Source: Mycetohabitans endofungorum
GTDB taxonomy: Bacteria; Pseudomonadota; Gammaproteobacteria; Burkholderiales; Burkholderiaceae
NCBI RefSeq assembly: GCF_002927045.1
Contig: NZ_PRDW01000016.1
Span: forward strand, 1 to 44,864
Length of the DNA: 44,864 nt
Direction: 5' to 3'
The notes beneath the pieces are model-generated. The model searched no databases. It saw nothing but the letters and a program-made list of their open reading frames with translations, and was not told where the DNA came from. This document shows positions 30,099 through 37,951 of this stretch, one piece after another (the first letter of the stretch is position 1; each line of letters starts with the position of its first letter). A program made the position numbers and the translations under genes.

Positions 30099-30272
30099 AT
30101 GTTGAAGTGGGCGCTATTTTTTGCGATTGTCGCCATCATCGCGGGACTGCTTGGATTCAGCGGCATTGCCACGGGCGCGGCCGCGATTGCGAAGTTCCTG
30201 TTCTTCGTCTTCGTCGCGCTGTGCGTGGTGTGCCTGCTGATCGGCGTTTTTGTCGCGAAGAAGATCACCTAG
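30099..30272 (+). CDS. Small two-helix membrane protein (DUF1328 / YtjA, UPF0391 family)
   Basis: A 57-residue integral membrane peptide with two hydrophobic helices: [20 protein letters not shown] and [20 protein letters not shown], separated by the small-residue turn ATGAAAIAK. This is the standard form of the DUF1328/YtjA family, whose function is unknown and which is often linked to stress conditions. The ATG at 30099 follows a GGAGG site, but an in-frame ATG at 30084 overlaps that site and would add five residues (MEVAI). The same motif precedes the next gene. A small hairpin (CCGCC...GGCGG, 30273-30290) lies just after the stop. Confidence 0.9.
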   Translation: MLKWALFFAIVAIIAGLLGFSGIATGAAAIAKFLFFVFVALCVVCLLIGVFVAKKIT

Positions 30273-30408
30273 CCGCCACACGCTAACGGCGGGCGCGTCA
30301 TGCGCGGCCATGCGCGGCGCGCAGACCGCGCAAAAATCTTGTTTTATGTTTCGCTGTCGTGTTCGTCGTCAGGTTGCTGATCGGCGTGACAAGGACATGA
30401 CGGTTATT

Positions 30409-30424
30409 TATGGAGGTTGCGATG
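30409..30424 (+). repeat. Leader motif TATGGAGGTTGCGAT, copy 2
   Basis: Second copy of the motif found before the ytjA-like gene, here overlapping the ATG of the ferritin-like gene. The upstream ATG at 30410 is in frame (MEVAMTDT) and the GGAGG inside it serves the ATG at 30422. A shared leader suggests joint translational control or simple recurrence of a strong initiation context. Confidence 0.7.
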
Positions 30425-30955
30425 ACAGACACTTTTAGACTCGACTTAGAGACAATCCGTGAGCGCGCTCGCCAGCACATGGACGAGGGTCCCGTGACGT
30501 CGACCTACAGCGCGGATCGCGACACGATCCTAAAGCTGCTCAATGACGCGCTGGCCACGGAATTGGTCTGCACGCTGCGCTATAAGCGGCACTATTTCAT
30601 GGCAAAAGGGATCAACTCGGAAGCGGTGGCCGACGAGTTTGCGCAGCATGCAGCCGAGGAGCAGCAGCATGCGGATCAGCTTGCGCAGCGCATCGTGCAG
30701 TTGGGCGGGTCGCCCGATTTTGCGCCAGCCGGGCTGGCCAGCCGCGCGCACTCCGAGTATGTGGAAGGCGAGACGCTGACCGAGATGATTCGAGAAAACC
30801 TGGTCGCGGAGCGCATCGCGATTGATACTTACCGCGAGATCGTCAAGTACATTGGCGACAAGGACCCGACCACGCGCCGCATCTTCGAGGAAATCCTGGC
30901 GGTGGAGGAAGAGCACGCCGACGACATGGCCGACTTGCTCGAGGAGCGCGCCTAA
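30422..30955 (+). CDS. Ferritin-like (bacterioferritin-type) iron-storage protein
   Basis: A 177-residue four-helix ferritin-like protein. Metal-centre residues are visible as LNDALATELVCTLRYKRHYF (Glu), FAQHAAEEQQHADQLAQRI (ExxH), MIRENLVAERIAIDTYREIV (Glu) and ILAVEEEHADDMADLLEE (ExxH), the di-iron pattern of bacterioferritins and related ferritin-like proteins. It probably oxidises and stores iron or protects against oxidants. A heme-ligating Met cannot be assigned with confidence. The ATG at 30422 has a GGAGG site 6-7 bases upstream; an in-frame ATG at 30410 overlaps that site and would add MEVA. The gene follows the ytjA-like gene by 149 bp. Confidence 0.9.
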   Translation: MTDTFRLDLETIRERARQHMDEGPVTSTYSADRDTILKLLNDALATELVCTLRYKRHYFMAKGINSEAVADEFAQHAAEEQQHADQLAQRIVQLGGSPDFAPAGLASRAHSEYVEGETLTEMIRENLVAERIAIDTYREIVKYIGDKDPTTRRIFEEILAVEEEHADDMADLLEERA

Positions 30956-31430
30956 CGCGCCGGCCGCTTCACGCGGCCTGCGCGCGTCGCTGTCCGCCGC
31001 GCCAATGGACTACGCCGGCCAGCGCGGCGGCGGCCAGCCCGAACATCGTGGTCCCACACCTGGCACGGGCCGCTGCTGGGCAGGTCCAGGTAGTCCAGGA
31101 TGTTCATCAGCGTCGGCGTGCAGCACGCCTACCTCGTAGCGGCGGCCGTCCTTGCCTCGGCTGCCAGTGCCGTCAATGGCACTGCGGCGGCGTCACGCGC
31201 CACGAGCGTCACCGAGCAGAATGACGACCTGCGTCGTCATGTCCCCCCATTGCGTGCGGTCCGGATTCGGCACGTCGAACAGTTTGATGCGTTGACAGGA
31301 CAGGCGCGATTCAAGGTTGCCAGATGGCGACCGCACGAGCTGCATTGTGCTGTCAACCACTACACATGTCTGTTGGTATTTCGTTTGCAATTATGCACAG
31401 AGGTGGCGGCGTGTGCGGATGTTGGCCGGC
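30956..31430. other. Stretch without a supported gene after the ferritin gene
   Basis: A perfect GGCCGC-TTCAC-GCGGCC hairpin lies at 30961-30977 and could end the ferritin transcript, although no T tract follows. Beyond it no frame shows a recognisable domain. The minus frame between about 31193 and 31390 has protein-like sequence (CQRIKLFDVPNPDRTQWGD) and may be a decayed gene. The plus-strand frames are alanine/arginine-rich and look like shadows. The right end is the 3' side of the cyd operon, so a terminator for that operon may also be here. Confidence 0.4.
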
Positions 31431-31577
31431 TCAGGAGGACAACCCGGCTGCGTGCATCGCGATGCGCAATGCACCAGCGACGGTGGCCAGCACGGTGACG
31501 CCGGCCGTCCATAGTGCGACCAGCCAAGCCAATCGCGTAATCCAAGCCGGCATGCGGTTTCGACGGGATTTTGGCAT
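31431..31577 (-). CDS. DUF2474-type small subunit of cytochrome bd oxidase
   Basis: A 48-residue single-helix membrane peptide: basic N terminus (MPKSRRNRMPAW), helix LAWLVALWTAGVTVLATVAG and a short tail. Its ATG overlaps the cydB stop by one base (TGATG), so it is translated by coupling as the third gene of the operon. Small peptides in this position (CydX/YbgT in enterics; DUF2474 in CIO-type operons) stabilise the haem centre of the oxidase; the DUF2474 role is inferred from position. The gene is shorter than usual annotation cut-offs and is easily missed. Confidence 0.85.
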   Translation of the reverse strand: MPKSRRNRMPAWITRLAWLVALWTAGVTVLATVAGALRIAMHAAGLSS

Positions 31578-32584
31578 CAATGGTAGTGCTCGCCGGGGTG
31601 TACCTTGCCTCGGAACACATAGTACGACCACGTCGTGTAGCCGAGGATGAACGGGATGATGAACAGCGTGCCGAGCAGTGTAAAGCCCTGGCTCTGCAAC
31701 GGACCGGCCGCGTCCCATATTGATAGCGACGGTGGCACGATGTTCGGCCAGATGCTGATTGCCAGCCCGGTGTAGCCTAGGAACATCAGCGCCAGCGCGC
31801 ACAGGAACGGACCGGCGTGTGGCGTGTGGCTCAACGAGCGTCGGAGAGCATAAACGGAAAGCAGCACCAGCAATGGGACGGGGCAGAACCAAAGCAGGTT
31901 AGGCAGGGTAAACCAGCGCTGTGCGATGTGGGGATGAGCGATTGGCGTCCAGATGCTGACAATCGTGATCGCGGCGAGCACGAGCCATGCGAGCCGCCGC
32001 GCCATGCCGATCATCGTGCGTTGCAACGTATGTTCGGTTTTCATGATCAGCCATGTCGCGCCCAGCAGCGCATAGATCGCGACCACGCCAAGTCCGCAAA
32101 AGAGTGCAAACGGCTTGACCCAATCGAGGGCGCCGCCAGCGAACGCATCGCCGTTGACCTTCACGCCGTCGATATACGCGCCCAGCGCTACGCCCTGGAA
32201 GAACGACGCGAGCAACGAGCCGGCCACGAATGCGATGTCCCAGATGGGGCGCTCGCGATCGTTGGCCTTGAAACGGAACTCGAACGCCACGCCGCGAAAG
32301 ATCAAGCCGAGTAGCATGAAGATCAGCGGCAGATACAACGCGCTCAGTAAAATCGCATAGGCTCGTGGAAACGCGGCCAGCAGCCCGGCACCGCCGAGCA
32401 CCAGCCAGGTTTCATTGCCGTCCCAAACCGGCGCGACGCTGTTCATCATCAAGTCACGCTCCGCGCGGTTCGGCACGAAAGGAAAGAGCAGGCCGATACC
32501 GAGATCGAAGCCGTCAGTCACGACATACATCATCACGCCGGCAAAGATGATCACGGCCCAGACCAGTGAAATGTCAAAACCCAT
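31577..32584 (-). CDS. cydB: Cytochrome bd ubiquinol oxidase subunit II
   Basis: A 335-residue inner-membrane protein with about nine helices. The sequence starts MGFDISLVWAVIIFAGVMMY and contains YVVTDGFDLGIGLLFPF and NSVAPVWDGNETWLVLGGAG, both hallmark CydB motifs; the WDGNETW segment lines the haem pocket at the subunit interface. With CydA it reduces oxygen to water using ubiquinol and is resistant to cyanide in CIO-type enzymes. Its start lies 8 bp after the cydA stop, and its stop overlaps the DUF2474-type gene. No damage is visible. Confidence 0.96.
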   Translation of the reverse strand: MGFDISLVWAVIIFAGVMMYVVTDGFDLGIGLLFPFVPNRAERDLMMNSVAPVWDGNETWLVLGGAGLLAAFPRAYAILLSALYLPLIFMLLGLIFRGVAFEFRFKANDRERPIWDIAFVAGSLLASFFQGVALGAYIDGVKVNGDAFAGGALDWVKPFALFCGLGVVAIYALLGATWLIMKTEHTLQRTMIGMARRLAWLVLAAITIVSIWTPIAHPHIAQRWFTLPNLLWFCPVPLLVLLSVYALRRSLSHTPHAGPFLCALALMFLGYTGLAISIWPNIVPPSLSIWDAAGPLQSQGFTLLGTLFIIPFILGYTTWSYYVFRGKVHPGEHYH

Positions 32585-32592
32585 CGTCTTTT

Positions 32593-34029
32593 TTATCTCC
32601 CGACGTCGCCTATCGTGGCCGTTCGATGCTCATCCTCGTGCGCGGCAGACAGCGGTCGCGCCGGGGTGTGCGGCCGTCCCGGGCCGCCCGTGGGCGGCCC
32701 GGTATCGGGTTGCAGCTGGGGCCCCTGACGGATCAGCCGCAGGATATAAGCCAACCCAGCCCCGAAGACGAATAAATATGACACGACGAACAGCACCACC
32801 GACAGCAGTATTTCCGGCGTCGGATGTGGCGTCACCGCATCGGCGGTTCGCAGCAGACCATACACGACCCAAGGCTGCCGACCGATTTCTGTGGTCAGCC
32901 AGCCTGCGAGCACGGCGGCTAGACCGGCCGGCCCCATCACCAGCGTGCAGCGCAGGAATGCCCGGCAATGGTATAGACGTGCGCGGCGGCGCAAGAACAG
33001 GCTCCATGCGCCCAGCGCAATCATCAACAGTCCGAGGCCGACCATCGTACGAAAGGTCCAGAACACCACGGTCGAATTCGGCCGCTCGTCTGGGGGAAAC
33101 GCCTTCAAGCCCTGGAATTGCTTGTTCCAGCTATGCGTCAGGATCAGGCTGCCCAAGTGTGGGATCTCGAGCGCATAACGGGTCTGCTCGCGTTGCATGT
33201 CGGGCCAGCCGAAGACGATCAGCGGCACGGCTTCATTTCCATGGTTCTCCCAGTGGCCTTCGATGGCAGCAAGCTTGGCTGGTTGATGTTCCAGCGTGTT
33301 GAGTCCGTGTGCGTCGCCCACTACGGCCTGGATCGGTGCGACGACCAATATCATGCCCATCGCCATCGATAGCATCTTGCGGATTGCCGCATTGTCGTGG
33401 CCACGTAGCAGGTGCCAGGCGGCCGATGCAGCCACGAACAACGCGGTGGCCAGAAACGCGGCCAGGCTCATGTGCACGAGGCGGTACGGGAACGATGGAT
33501 TGGCGATGACCTGCAACCAGTGGATTGGCACGACACGCCCGTCGATGATCTGATACCCCTGCGGAGTTTGCATCCAGCTGTTTGAGGCCAGGATCCATGT
33601 CGTTGAAATTAGCGTCCCGACGGCGACCATGATGGTTGACAGGAAATGCAATCCCGGTCCGACCTTGTTCCACCCGAACAGCATGACGCCGAGGAATCCC
33701 GCCTCGAGGAAGAACGCGGTCAGTACCTCGTAGGCAAGCAGCGGGCCGGTTACGCCGCCGGCAAAGCGCGAAAAACCCGCCCAGTTGGTGCCAAACTGAT
33801 AGGCCATGACGATGCCCGATACCACGCCCATGCCGAAGTTGACGGCAAAGATCTTGATCCAGAATTGATACAGGTCGCGGTAGACGACGTTGCGCGTGCG
33901 CAGCCAGCATCCCTCGAGCACGGCCAGATAGCTCGCCAGGCCAATCGTGATGGTGGGAAAGAGAATATGGAAAGAGATCGTAAAAGCGAACTGAAAGCGC
34001 GCCAAATCCAGCGCGGACAAGCCTGACAT
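32593..34029 (-). CDS. cydA: Cytochrome bd ubiquinol oxidase subunit I (CIO-type)
   Basis: A 478-residue subunit that carries the three haems and the quinol site. It starts MSGLSALDLARFQFAFTISF and then HILFPTITIGLASYLAVLEG, containing the conserved axial histidine region. GWLTTEIGRQPWVVYGLLRT is the characteristic CydA C-terminal block. Its length is well below that of E. coli CydA (522), which indicates a short Q-loop as in cyanide-insensitive (CIO) oxidases. The ATG at 34029 follows a GGAGGGAC site; the longer frame from 34257 runs into the dehydratase relic. It is the first gene of the cydA-cydB-DUF2474 operon. A high-affinity oxidase suits life at low oxygen or under respiratory inhibitors. 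Confidence 0.95.
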   Translation of the reverse strand: MSGLSALDLARFQFAFTISFHILFPTITIGLASYLAVLEGCWLRTRNVVYRDLYQFWIKIFAVNFGMGVVSGIVMAYQFGTNWAGFSRFAGGVTGPLLAYEVLTAFFLEAGFLGVMLFGWNKVGPGLHFLSTIMVAVGTLISTTWILASNSWMQTPQGYQIIDGRVVPIHWLQVIANPSFPYRLVHMSLAAFLATALFVAASAAWHLLRGHDNAAIRKMLSMAMGMILVVAPIQAVVGDAHGLNTLEHQPAKLAAIEGHWENHGNEAVPLIVFGWPDMQREQTRYALEIPHLGSLILTHSWNKQFQGLKAFPPDERPNSTVVFWTFRTMVGLGLLMIALGAWSLFLRRRARLYHCRAFLRCTLVMGPAGLAAVLAGWLTTEIGRQPWVVYGLLRTADAVTPHPTPEILLSVVLFVVSYLFVFGAGLAYILRLIRQGPQLQPDTGPPTGGPGRPHTPARPLSAAHEDEHRTATIGDVGR

Positions 34030-34136
34030 GCGGGTCCCTCCATCGCGACAACGACGTCCGCGGTTGGACGTCGCGCCATTGCGAAGCAGACCCCGTGCCC
34101 GCGCCCCCTGGCGCGCGATGGTTGAGCGCGGCCGCG

Positions 34137-34220
34137 CTATTGCGTCAGCAGCGCGGCGTATCGATCCAGGCCCATGTTGCCGCCGCTGAGCAGCACGCCG
34201 ATACACTGGCCTGTGATTAA
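34137..34220 (-). pseudogene. 3' remnant of a threonine/serine dehydratase gene
   Basis: The minus frame ending at the TAG at 34137-34139 reads LITGQCIGVLLSGGNMGLDR followed by YAALLTQ. The G-x-x-x-G-V-x-L-SGGN-x-x-LDR pattern is the C-terminal PLP-phosphate-side motif of threonine ammonia-lyase and serine racemase proteins (usual form GKRVGVILSGGNVDLDRLA). Only about 27 codons remain of a gene of about 320. The homology stops at about 34217, where the sequence changes to AT-richer DNA next to the F-box gene. This point is a rearrangement boundary between the conserved block and the accessory region. Confidence 0.8.
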
Positions 34221-34257
34221 AAGTACCAAAGCTGGACGGGTACCACTGAAGGGGCAA

Positions 34258-35616
34258 TTAATCAGGCACACTTTTGAACCATGGTATGCCGTTCCGGATT
34301 CGCGCCTGGGCTGGCGCCGAGAACTGGTTGGTTTCCATAAAGCGTGTGATCTCGTTCATCGCCACCTTCCATTGGCGATTGTTTAATTCAGATAGTACCC
34401 AATGCACGCGAAGCTCGTTCAGTACTTTCCATAAAGTGGCTTCGTCCGCACCCTTCAATAGACTCAGTCCTTGCTGCCAGACCCGCTGTGCCAGCGTGTC
34501 GTTCATCAAAGAGACACACCTAAGTAGCCCTAATGCTGCTGAAACACGCTGCGCCGCGGGCACGCGCGCCAAATGGCGCTCAAGCAACGCAAGCTCTTGC
34601 TCCTGTTGCCTGGTGGGCAACCCATCGAGTCCTGCGGGTAAATGGCGCAGTGCGACCGCCCACTGATCATCAGGCAGCGATAGCGCCCAATCGCGCACTT
34701 GCGCATACCGCACGGGTTGCTCCGCTTCCGGCAAAAACCAAATGTAACTTCCCAACGCGCCGGCCGACGAGCCTTGATGGGGCGGGGGCAGGCGTAATGC
34801 GTAGTCTTGCAGGAGCGTATGGAGTTGGGGGACGCGCGGGTCTGACTGGCTGAATTTAAGCAATAAGCGGCACATTGTCGGGATGATCTGCTCCTGCTCG
34901 GCCACGCTCAGCGACGGCAGCCGTGCTAGCAGCGCGTAATACCGCTGAGCAAAGTGGGGCGTGTCAGGAGTATGGATCGAGAAATTTGACAACCCGAGCG
35001 CCAGTTCCGGCCACACATTGTCTTGTCCTGGCTTACGCTGCTCGACCAGCGCGTAGGCAAAGTCAAAGAGTTCAGTCCATACGCGGTCATAGGCGAAATC
35101 CCGGTGCATGAGCAACAGCGCTTTTTGTATCTGCACGCCGTCTTGCGGGATACGCTGCGCGGCCGCGAATACACGTTTGAACACGTCGGCGCGGTCTCCT
35201 TCAGGCAACGCTCTCAGCCGTTGGCGCAGTGCATCCAGGGGTTCGGCGTGCTGCGCTGGATTGGCGAGCGTGCCGTCCATTTCATTGAGCAACTGGTTGA
35301 CTGATTCACGACTCACGGCTTGTTGTGCTCGCTGCCAATAGCTGTGCACCAGGCGTCTGGTCTGCATCGCGTGATATGTGCGTCGATTGACGGTGGAAAA
35401 CGGTATCACGTCTTGAATAGGCACGTAGTCACCAATGCGTGCGATGACCTCGGTCGGCAGGTCCTGGTAGGTGGTGGGCTGCTTGACCCGTGGGTTTGCC
35501 CACGCGGCGCGGGCCAGTTGCGGCGGCGGTGATGATGCGGTGGATGATGGGACAGATGCCAACGTGCAGACGTAGGCAGGCGAGTCGTTTAAAGCGGTGT
35601 TCAGATCAAATTCCAT
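34258..35616 (-). CDS. F-box domain protein, candidate secreted effector
   Basis: A 452-residue protein with an N-terminal F-box motif at about residues 52-95: DLPTEVIARIGDYVPIQDVI then PFSTVNRRTYHAMQTRRLVH and SYWQ. This follows the eukaryotic consensus LP-x-E-x-x-x-x-I-x-x-Y-x-P-x-x-D, then a V-x-R stretch. F-box domains bind Skp1 in SCF ubiquitin ligases, a complex that bacteria lack, so the protein most likely acts inside a eukaryotic host. Residues 1-50 are Ser/Pro/Ala-rich (VCTLASVPSSTASSPPPQLA), as in type III secretion leaders. The rest is helical with recurring LP-x(3-5)-R/Q-x(3-6)-L units (RALPEGDRADVFKRVF, ARLPSLSVAEQEQII, SLPDDQWAVALRHLP, RVPAAQRVSAALGLL), probably a substrate-binding solenoid. 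The ATG at 35616 is chosen; a TTG two codons upstream is possible. Gene and surroundings look horizontally acquired. No secretion genes are in the window. Confidence 0.85.
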   Translation of the reverse strand: MEFDLNTALNDSPAYVCTLASVPSSTASSPPPQLARAAWANPRVKQPTTYQDLPTEVIARIGDYVPIQDVIPFSTVNRRTYHAMQTRRLVHSYWQRAQQAVSRESVNQLLNEMDGTLANPAQHAEPLDALRQRLRALPEGDRADVFKRVFAAAQRIPQDGVQIQKALLLMHRDFAYDRVWTELFDFAYALVEQRKPGQDNVWPELALGLSNFSIHTPDTPHFAQRYYALLARLPSLSVAEQEQIIPTMCRLLLKFSQSDPRVPQLHTLLQDYALRLPPPHQGSSAGALGSYIWFLPEAEQPVRYAQVRDWALSLPDDQWAVALRHLPAGLDGLPTRQQEQELALLERHLARVPAAQRVSAALGLLRCVSLMNDTLAQRVWQQGLSLLKGADEATLWKVLNELRVHWVLSELNNRQWKVAMNEITRFMETNQFSAPAQARIRNGIPWFKSVPD

Positions 35617-35882
35617 CGGCAAGCTCAGCGATAAGTCAAGAAGACGCCACGCGCAGCGAAGTTGTGCAGCAGGCTAGCGGAAAGCGGGTAGCGGCGCGCA
35701 GCGATACGTTGCGAGCGTGAGTTTTATGGCGGGTAAGCTCAAGTCGTGACGCGCGGCTGAGCGGCTCGGCGCTAGCCGAGACAATTGGACGAAATGGATG
35801 TACACATCCATGACTTTCACCTTTCATGATATGCCTCGTCCATAAAATCCGGACAGTTCCGTCTGATTAGGAGTGGGGCGCC
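35617..35882. promoter_or_regulatory. Upstream region of the F-box gene with palindromes
   Basis: Two inverted repeats stand out: CTCGGC-GCTA-GCCGAG (35765-35780) and ATGGATGT-AC-ACATCCAT (35794-35811). The first copy of the 23-bp repeat (35693-35715) also lies here, 77-99 bp before the F-box start. The promoter of the F-box gene must lie within this region. I searched for the HrpB-type TTCG-N16-TTCG box and found TTCG sequences but not the pair. Confidence 0.5.
35693..35715. repeat. 23-bp direct repeat, copy A
   Basis: GGCGCGCAGCGATAC-G-TTGCGAG. It matches copy B at 36297-36319 at 22 of 23 positions, and weaker similarity continues on both sides (CTAGCG at 35674 and 36278; AGTTT after the core). 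It lies upstream of the F-box gene, and copy B lies just outside the right end of the IS5 remnant. Confidence 0.75.
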
Positions 35883-36280
35883 GTGACGTATGCTGCCAAA
35901 CGACCTGCCCCCTGGGAAGCGGTCTACCAACAGACGCAGCGCTGGGCGCGAGCGGGCTGTTTCGAGGCGATTGTGCATGACTTGTGGGCACTGCTGCGCG
36001 TATGCGATGGGCGCAAGGCCCAACCCACTGCCATGATCTTGGATAGTCGCACGTTGCACTGGACGCCGGAATCCGACGCACGCGCCGTAAGGGCTTCGTG
36101 CTGTTGCCCAGGCGCTGGGTGGTCGAACGCAGTTTCGCATGGGCGGCTCGCTTTCGACGCCTCGCTCGCGACTATGAACGTCTGCCTCAAACACTCGCCG
36201 ATTTCCATTTCCTCGCCTTTGCCTGCTTGATGCTGCCCAAAATCTTCTACCTTATTCATACAGGTTCATAACACGCTCTA
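35883..36280 (+). mobile_element. Truncated IS5-family (IS427-like) element
   Basis: Remnant of a DDE transposase. The first part reads VTYAAKRPAPWEAVYQQTQR and LWALLRVCDGRKAQPTAMIL; after an internal deletion at about 36090 the frame shifts to [20 protein letters not shown], then [20 protein letters not shown] and a stop at 36269-36271. The C-terminal block with the glutamate of [11 protein letters not shown] is diagnostic for IS5-family IS427-group transposases. The element lacks its N-terminal region and left end; the DNA after the stop (GTTCATAACACGCTC) resembles that group's right inverted repeat. Not functional. Confidence 0.85.
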
Positions 36281-36296
36281 GCGAAGAGTAGGGAAA

Positions 36297-36319
36297 GGCG
36301 CGCAGCGATACTTTGCGAG
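36297..36319. repeat. 23-bp direct repeat, copy B
   Basis: GGCGCGCAGCGATAC-T-TTGCGAG, the partner of copy A at 35693-35715. The two copies, about 600 bp apart, enclose the IS5 remnant. The shared DNA extends to about 50 bp with lower identity, so the IS may have landed beside, or moved with, a duplicated promoter-like segment. Confidence 0.75.
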
Positions 36320-36392
36320 TTTAAGTTTCTTGACGATAGCGTAGTTTACATAATCTATATTATCGAATATTTAGGGTATAGTAGCTTCATAG

Positions 36393-37951
36393 AAATGTCG
36401 TGTTTGGACCTCGATATGCTTGCTGGTTCCTGGTGGGATGACGGAGCCGGCCATGCATCGACATCGAGCAGCACTGGTGACATTGAATATGCGAGAACTG
36501 GACCGTCTGAAGGTGGTACAGGCTGTTGTAGATAGGGGGCTCAAGCCCGGGCATGCCGCTGAGCGGCTAGGTCTGACGGTACGGCAGATCGAACGGCTAG
36601 TGATCCGGTACCGGGAATGCGGCGCGGCTGGACTAGCCTCGCGCAAGCGTGGCCGTCCCGGCAACCGGCGGCTGGACGCTGAACTGGCCCGGCGGACGCT
36701 AACGCTCATCCGCGAGCGCTACGACGATTTTGGGCCACGGCATTCGACTGGCTAAGGAGACGGTTCGCCGGCTGATGACAGAGGCTGGCTTGTGGGTACC
36801 GCGCCGGCAGCGTCCGCCGAAGGTTTACCAACCGCGGGCACGGCGCGCGTGCCTGGGCGAGCTAATCCAGATTGACGGCAGCGAGCACGCGTGGTTCGAA
36901 GACCGAGCGCCCTCATGTACGCTGCTGGTGTACGTGGACGATGCGACGAGCCGGCTGATGCACTTCACGACGACGGAATCGACGTTCAGTTATTTCGAAG
37001 CGACGCGGGTGTATATCGAGCGCTACGGCAAGCCTGGCGCGTTCTACAGCGACAAGGCAAGCGTGTTCCGCAATGTCAGCCAGGGCAAGACTGGAAACCG
37101 GGTAACGCACTTCGGCCGAGCAATGTACGAGTTGAACATCGATACGTTCTGCGCGAACAGCAGTTCGGCTAAAGGTCGCGTCGAGCGCGCACATTTGACT
37201 CTGCAGGACTGGTTGGTCAAGGAGATGCGGCTTCGCGGCATCAGCACGGTGGCCCAGGCCAATGCTTATGCGCCCTCCTTCATCGCAGCTTACAACGCAC
37301 GCTTCGCGAAGCCACCGAAGAGCAATTTCGATGCACATCGGCCGCTACGCTCTGACGAGAGCCTTGATTTGGCGCTCACATGGCGCGAGCCGCGTAAGGT
37401 AACGAAGTCGCTCACGGTGCAATACGACCGCGTCATATACCTGCTGAATGACACGCTAGAGAATCGCAAGCTAATCGACCGCTATATTGACGTGTGGGAG
37501 TATCCGGATGGCCGCATTGAGCTTCGAGCCGACGGCCGTGTGTTGCCCAGCAGGCAGTATGACCGGTTGGCTGAAATCGATCAGGGCGCCGTTGTCGAGC
37601 ACAAGCGCCTGAGCCATGTATTGCAAGTTGCGCAAGCCATTCAAGCGCAACGTGACAACAGCCGGATCGGTAAAGCGCCGTCTCGAACGCACTTGGGCGA
37701 TTCAACCCGGACCAACCGGAACAAACGCCAACCGGGCAAGAAGAAGCAGCGCGAGTTCGCGCAGGCTGACGTTGAGGACGTGGTCATGACCTTGCCGGGC
37801 GTAGGCAGGCGCAACAACAACTCCGCAAATCTGGCCGTCGGTTTGCCAGGGACAGTGGAACAGGCGTAAGCGCCCTGCCCGTTCAGGATCCGCTCTTCGA
37901 CACGGCGTGATCTGTAACTCGTTAAAGACAAACCCTCAAAACACGACATTT
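36393..37951 (+). mobile_element. ISNCY-type insertion sequence with inverted repeats
   Basis: About 1.56 kb bounded by a 13-bp perfect inverted repeat: AAATGTCGTGTTT at 36393-36405 and its reverse complement ending at 37951. Inside is a single broken transposase gene. No clear target duplication is visible at the outer edges (left TCATAG, right TTAAATGG). The first inner strand holds a Gly-rich helix-turn-helix region and an integrase core, as in ISNCY-like elements. A fragment of a second copy lies at 38303-38583. Confidence 0.85.
36438..37869 (+). pseudogene. ISNCY-family transposase, frameshifted
   Basis: The reading frame from 36438 has a helix-turn-helix region (VDRGLKPGHAAERLGLTVRQ then IERLVIRYRECG) and reaches RERYDDFGPRH at about 36740, then ends at 36755. 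The second frame (36730-37869) resumes with GIRLAKETVRRLMTEAGLWV and carries the integrase core: LIQIDGSEHAWFEDR (first Asp), DDATSRLMHFTT, AFYSDKASVF (second Asp) and SSSAKGRVERAHLTLQ (Glu). An intact homologue would have DFGP followed by TLAAEKL... and HG before GIRLAKE, so about 30 bases were lost and the frame changed. The tail ends in a basic stretch KRQPGKKKQREFAQ. The transposase cannot be made intact without frameshifting. Confidence 0.85.

Noticed and set aside
31100-31498. A 132-codon plus frame near the cyd operon
   Set aside because: Composition is alanine/arginine-rich, no domain is visible, and it overlaps the DUF2474-type gene on the other strand.
35616-35850. Possible HrpB-type hrp box (TTCG-N16-TTCG) upstream of the F-box gene
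   Set aside because: TTCG occurs on the minus strand but the second half at the required distance does not match.
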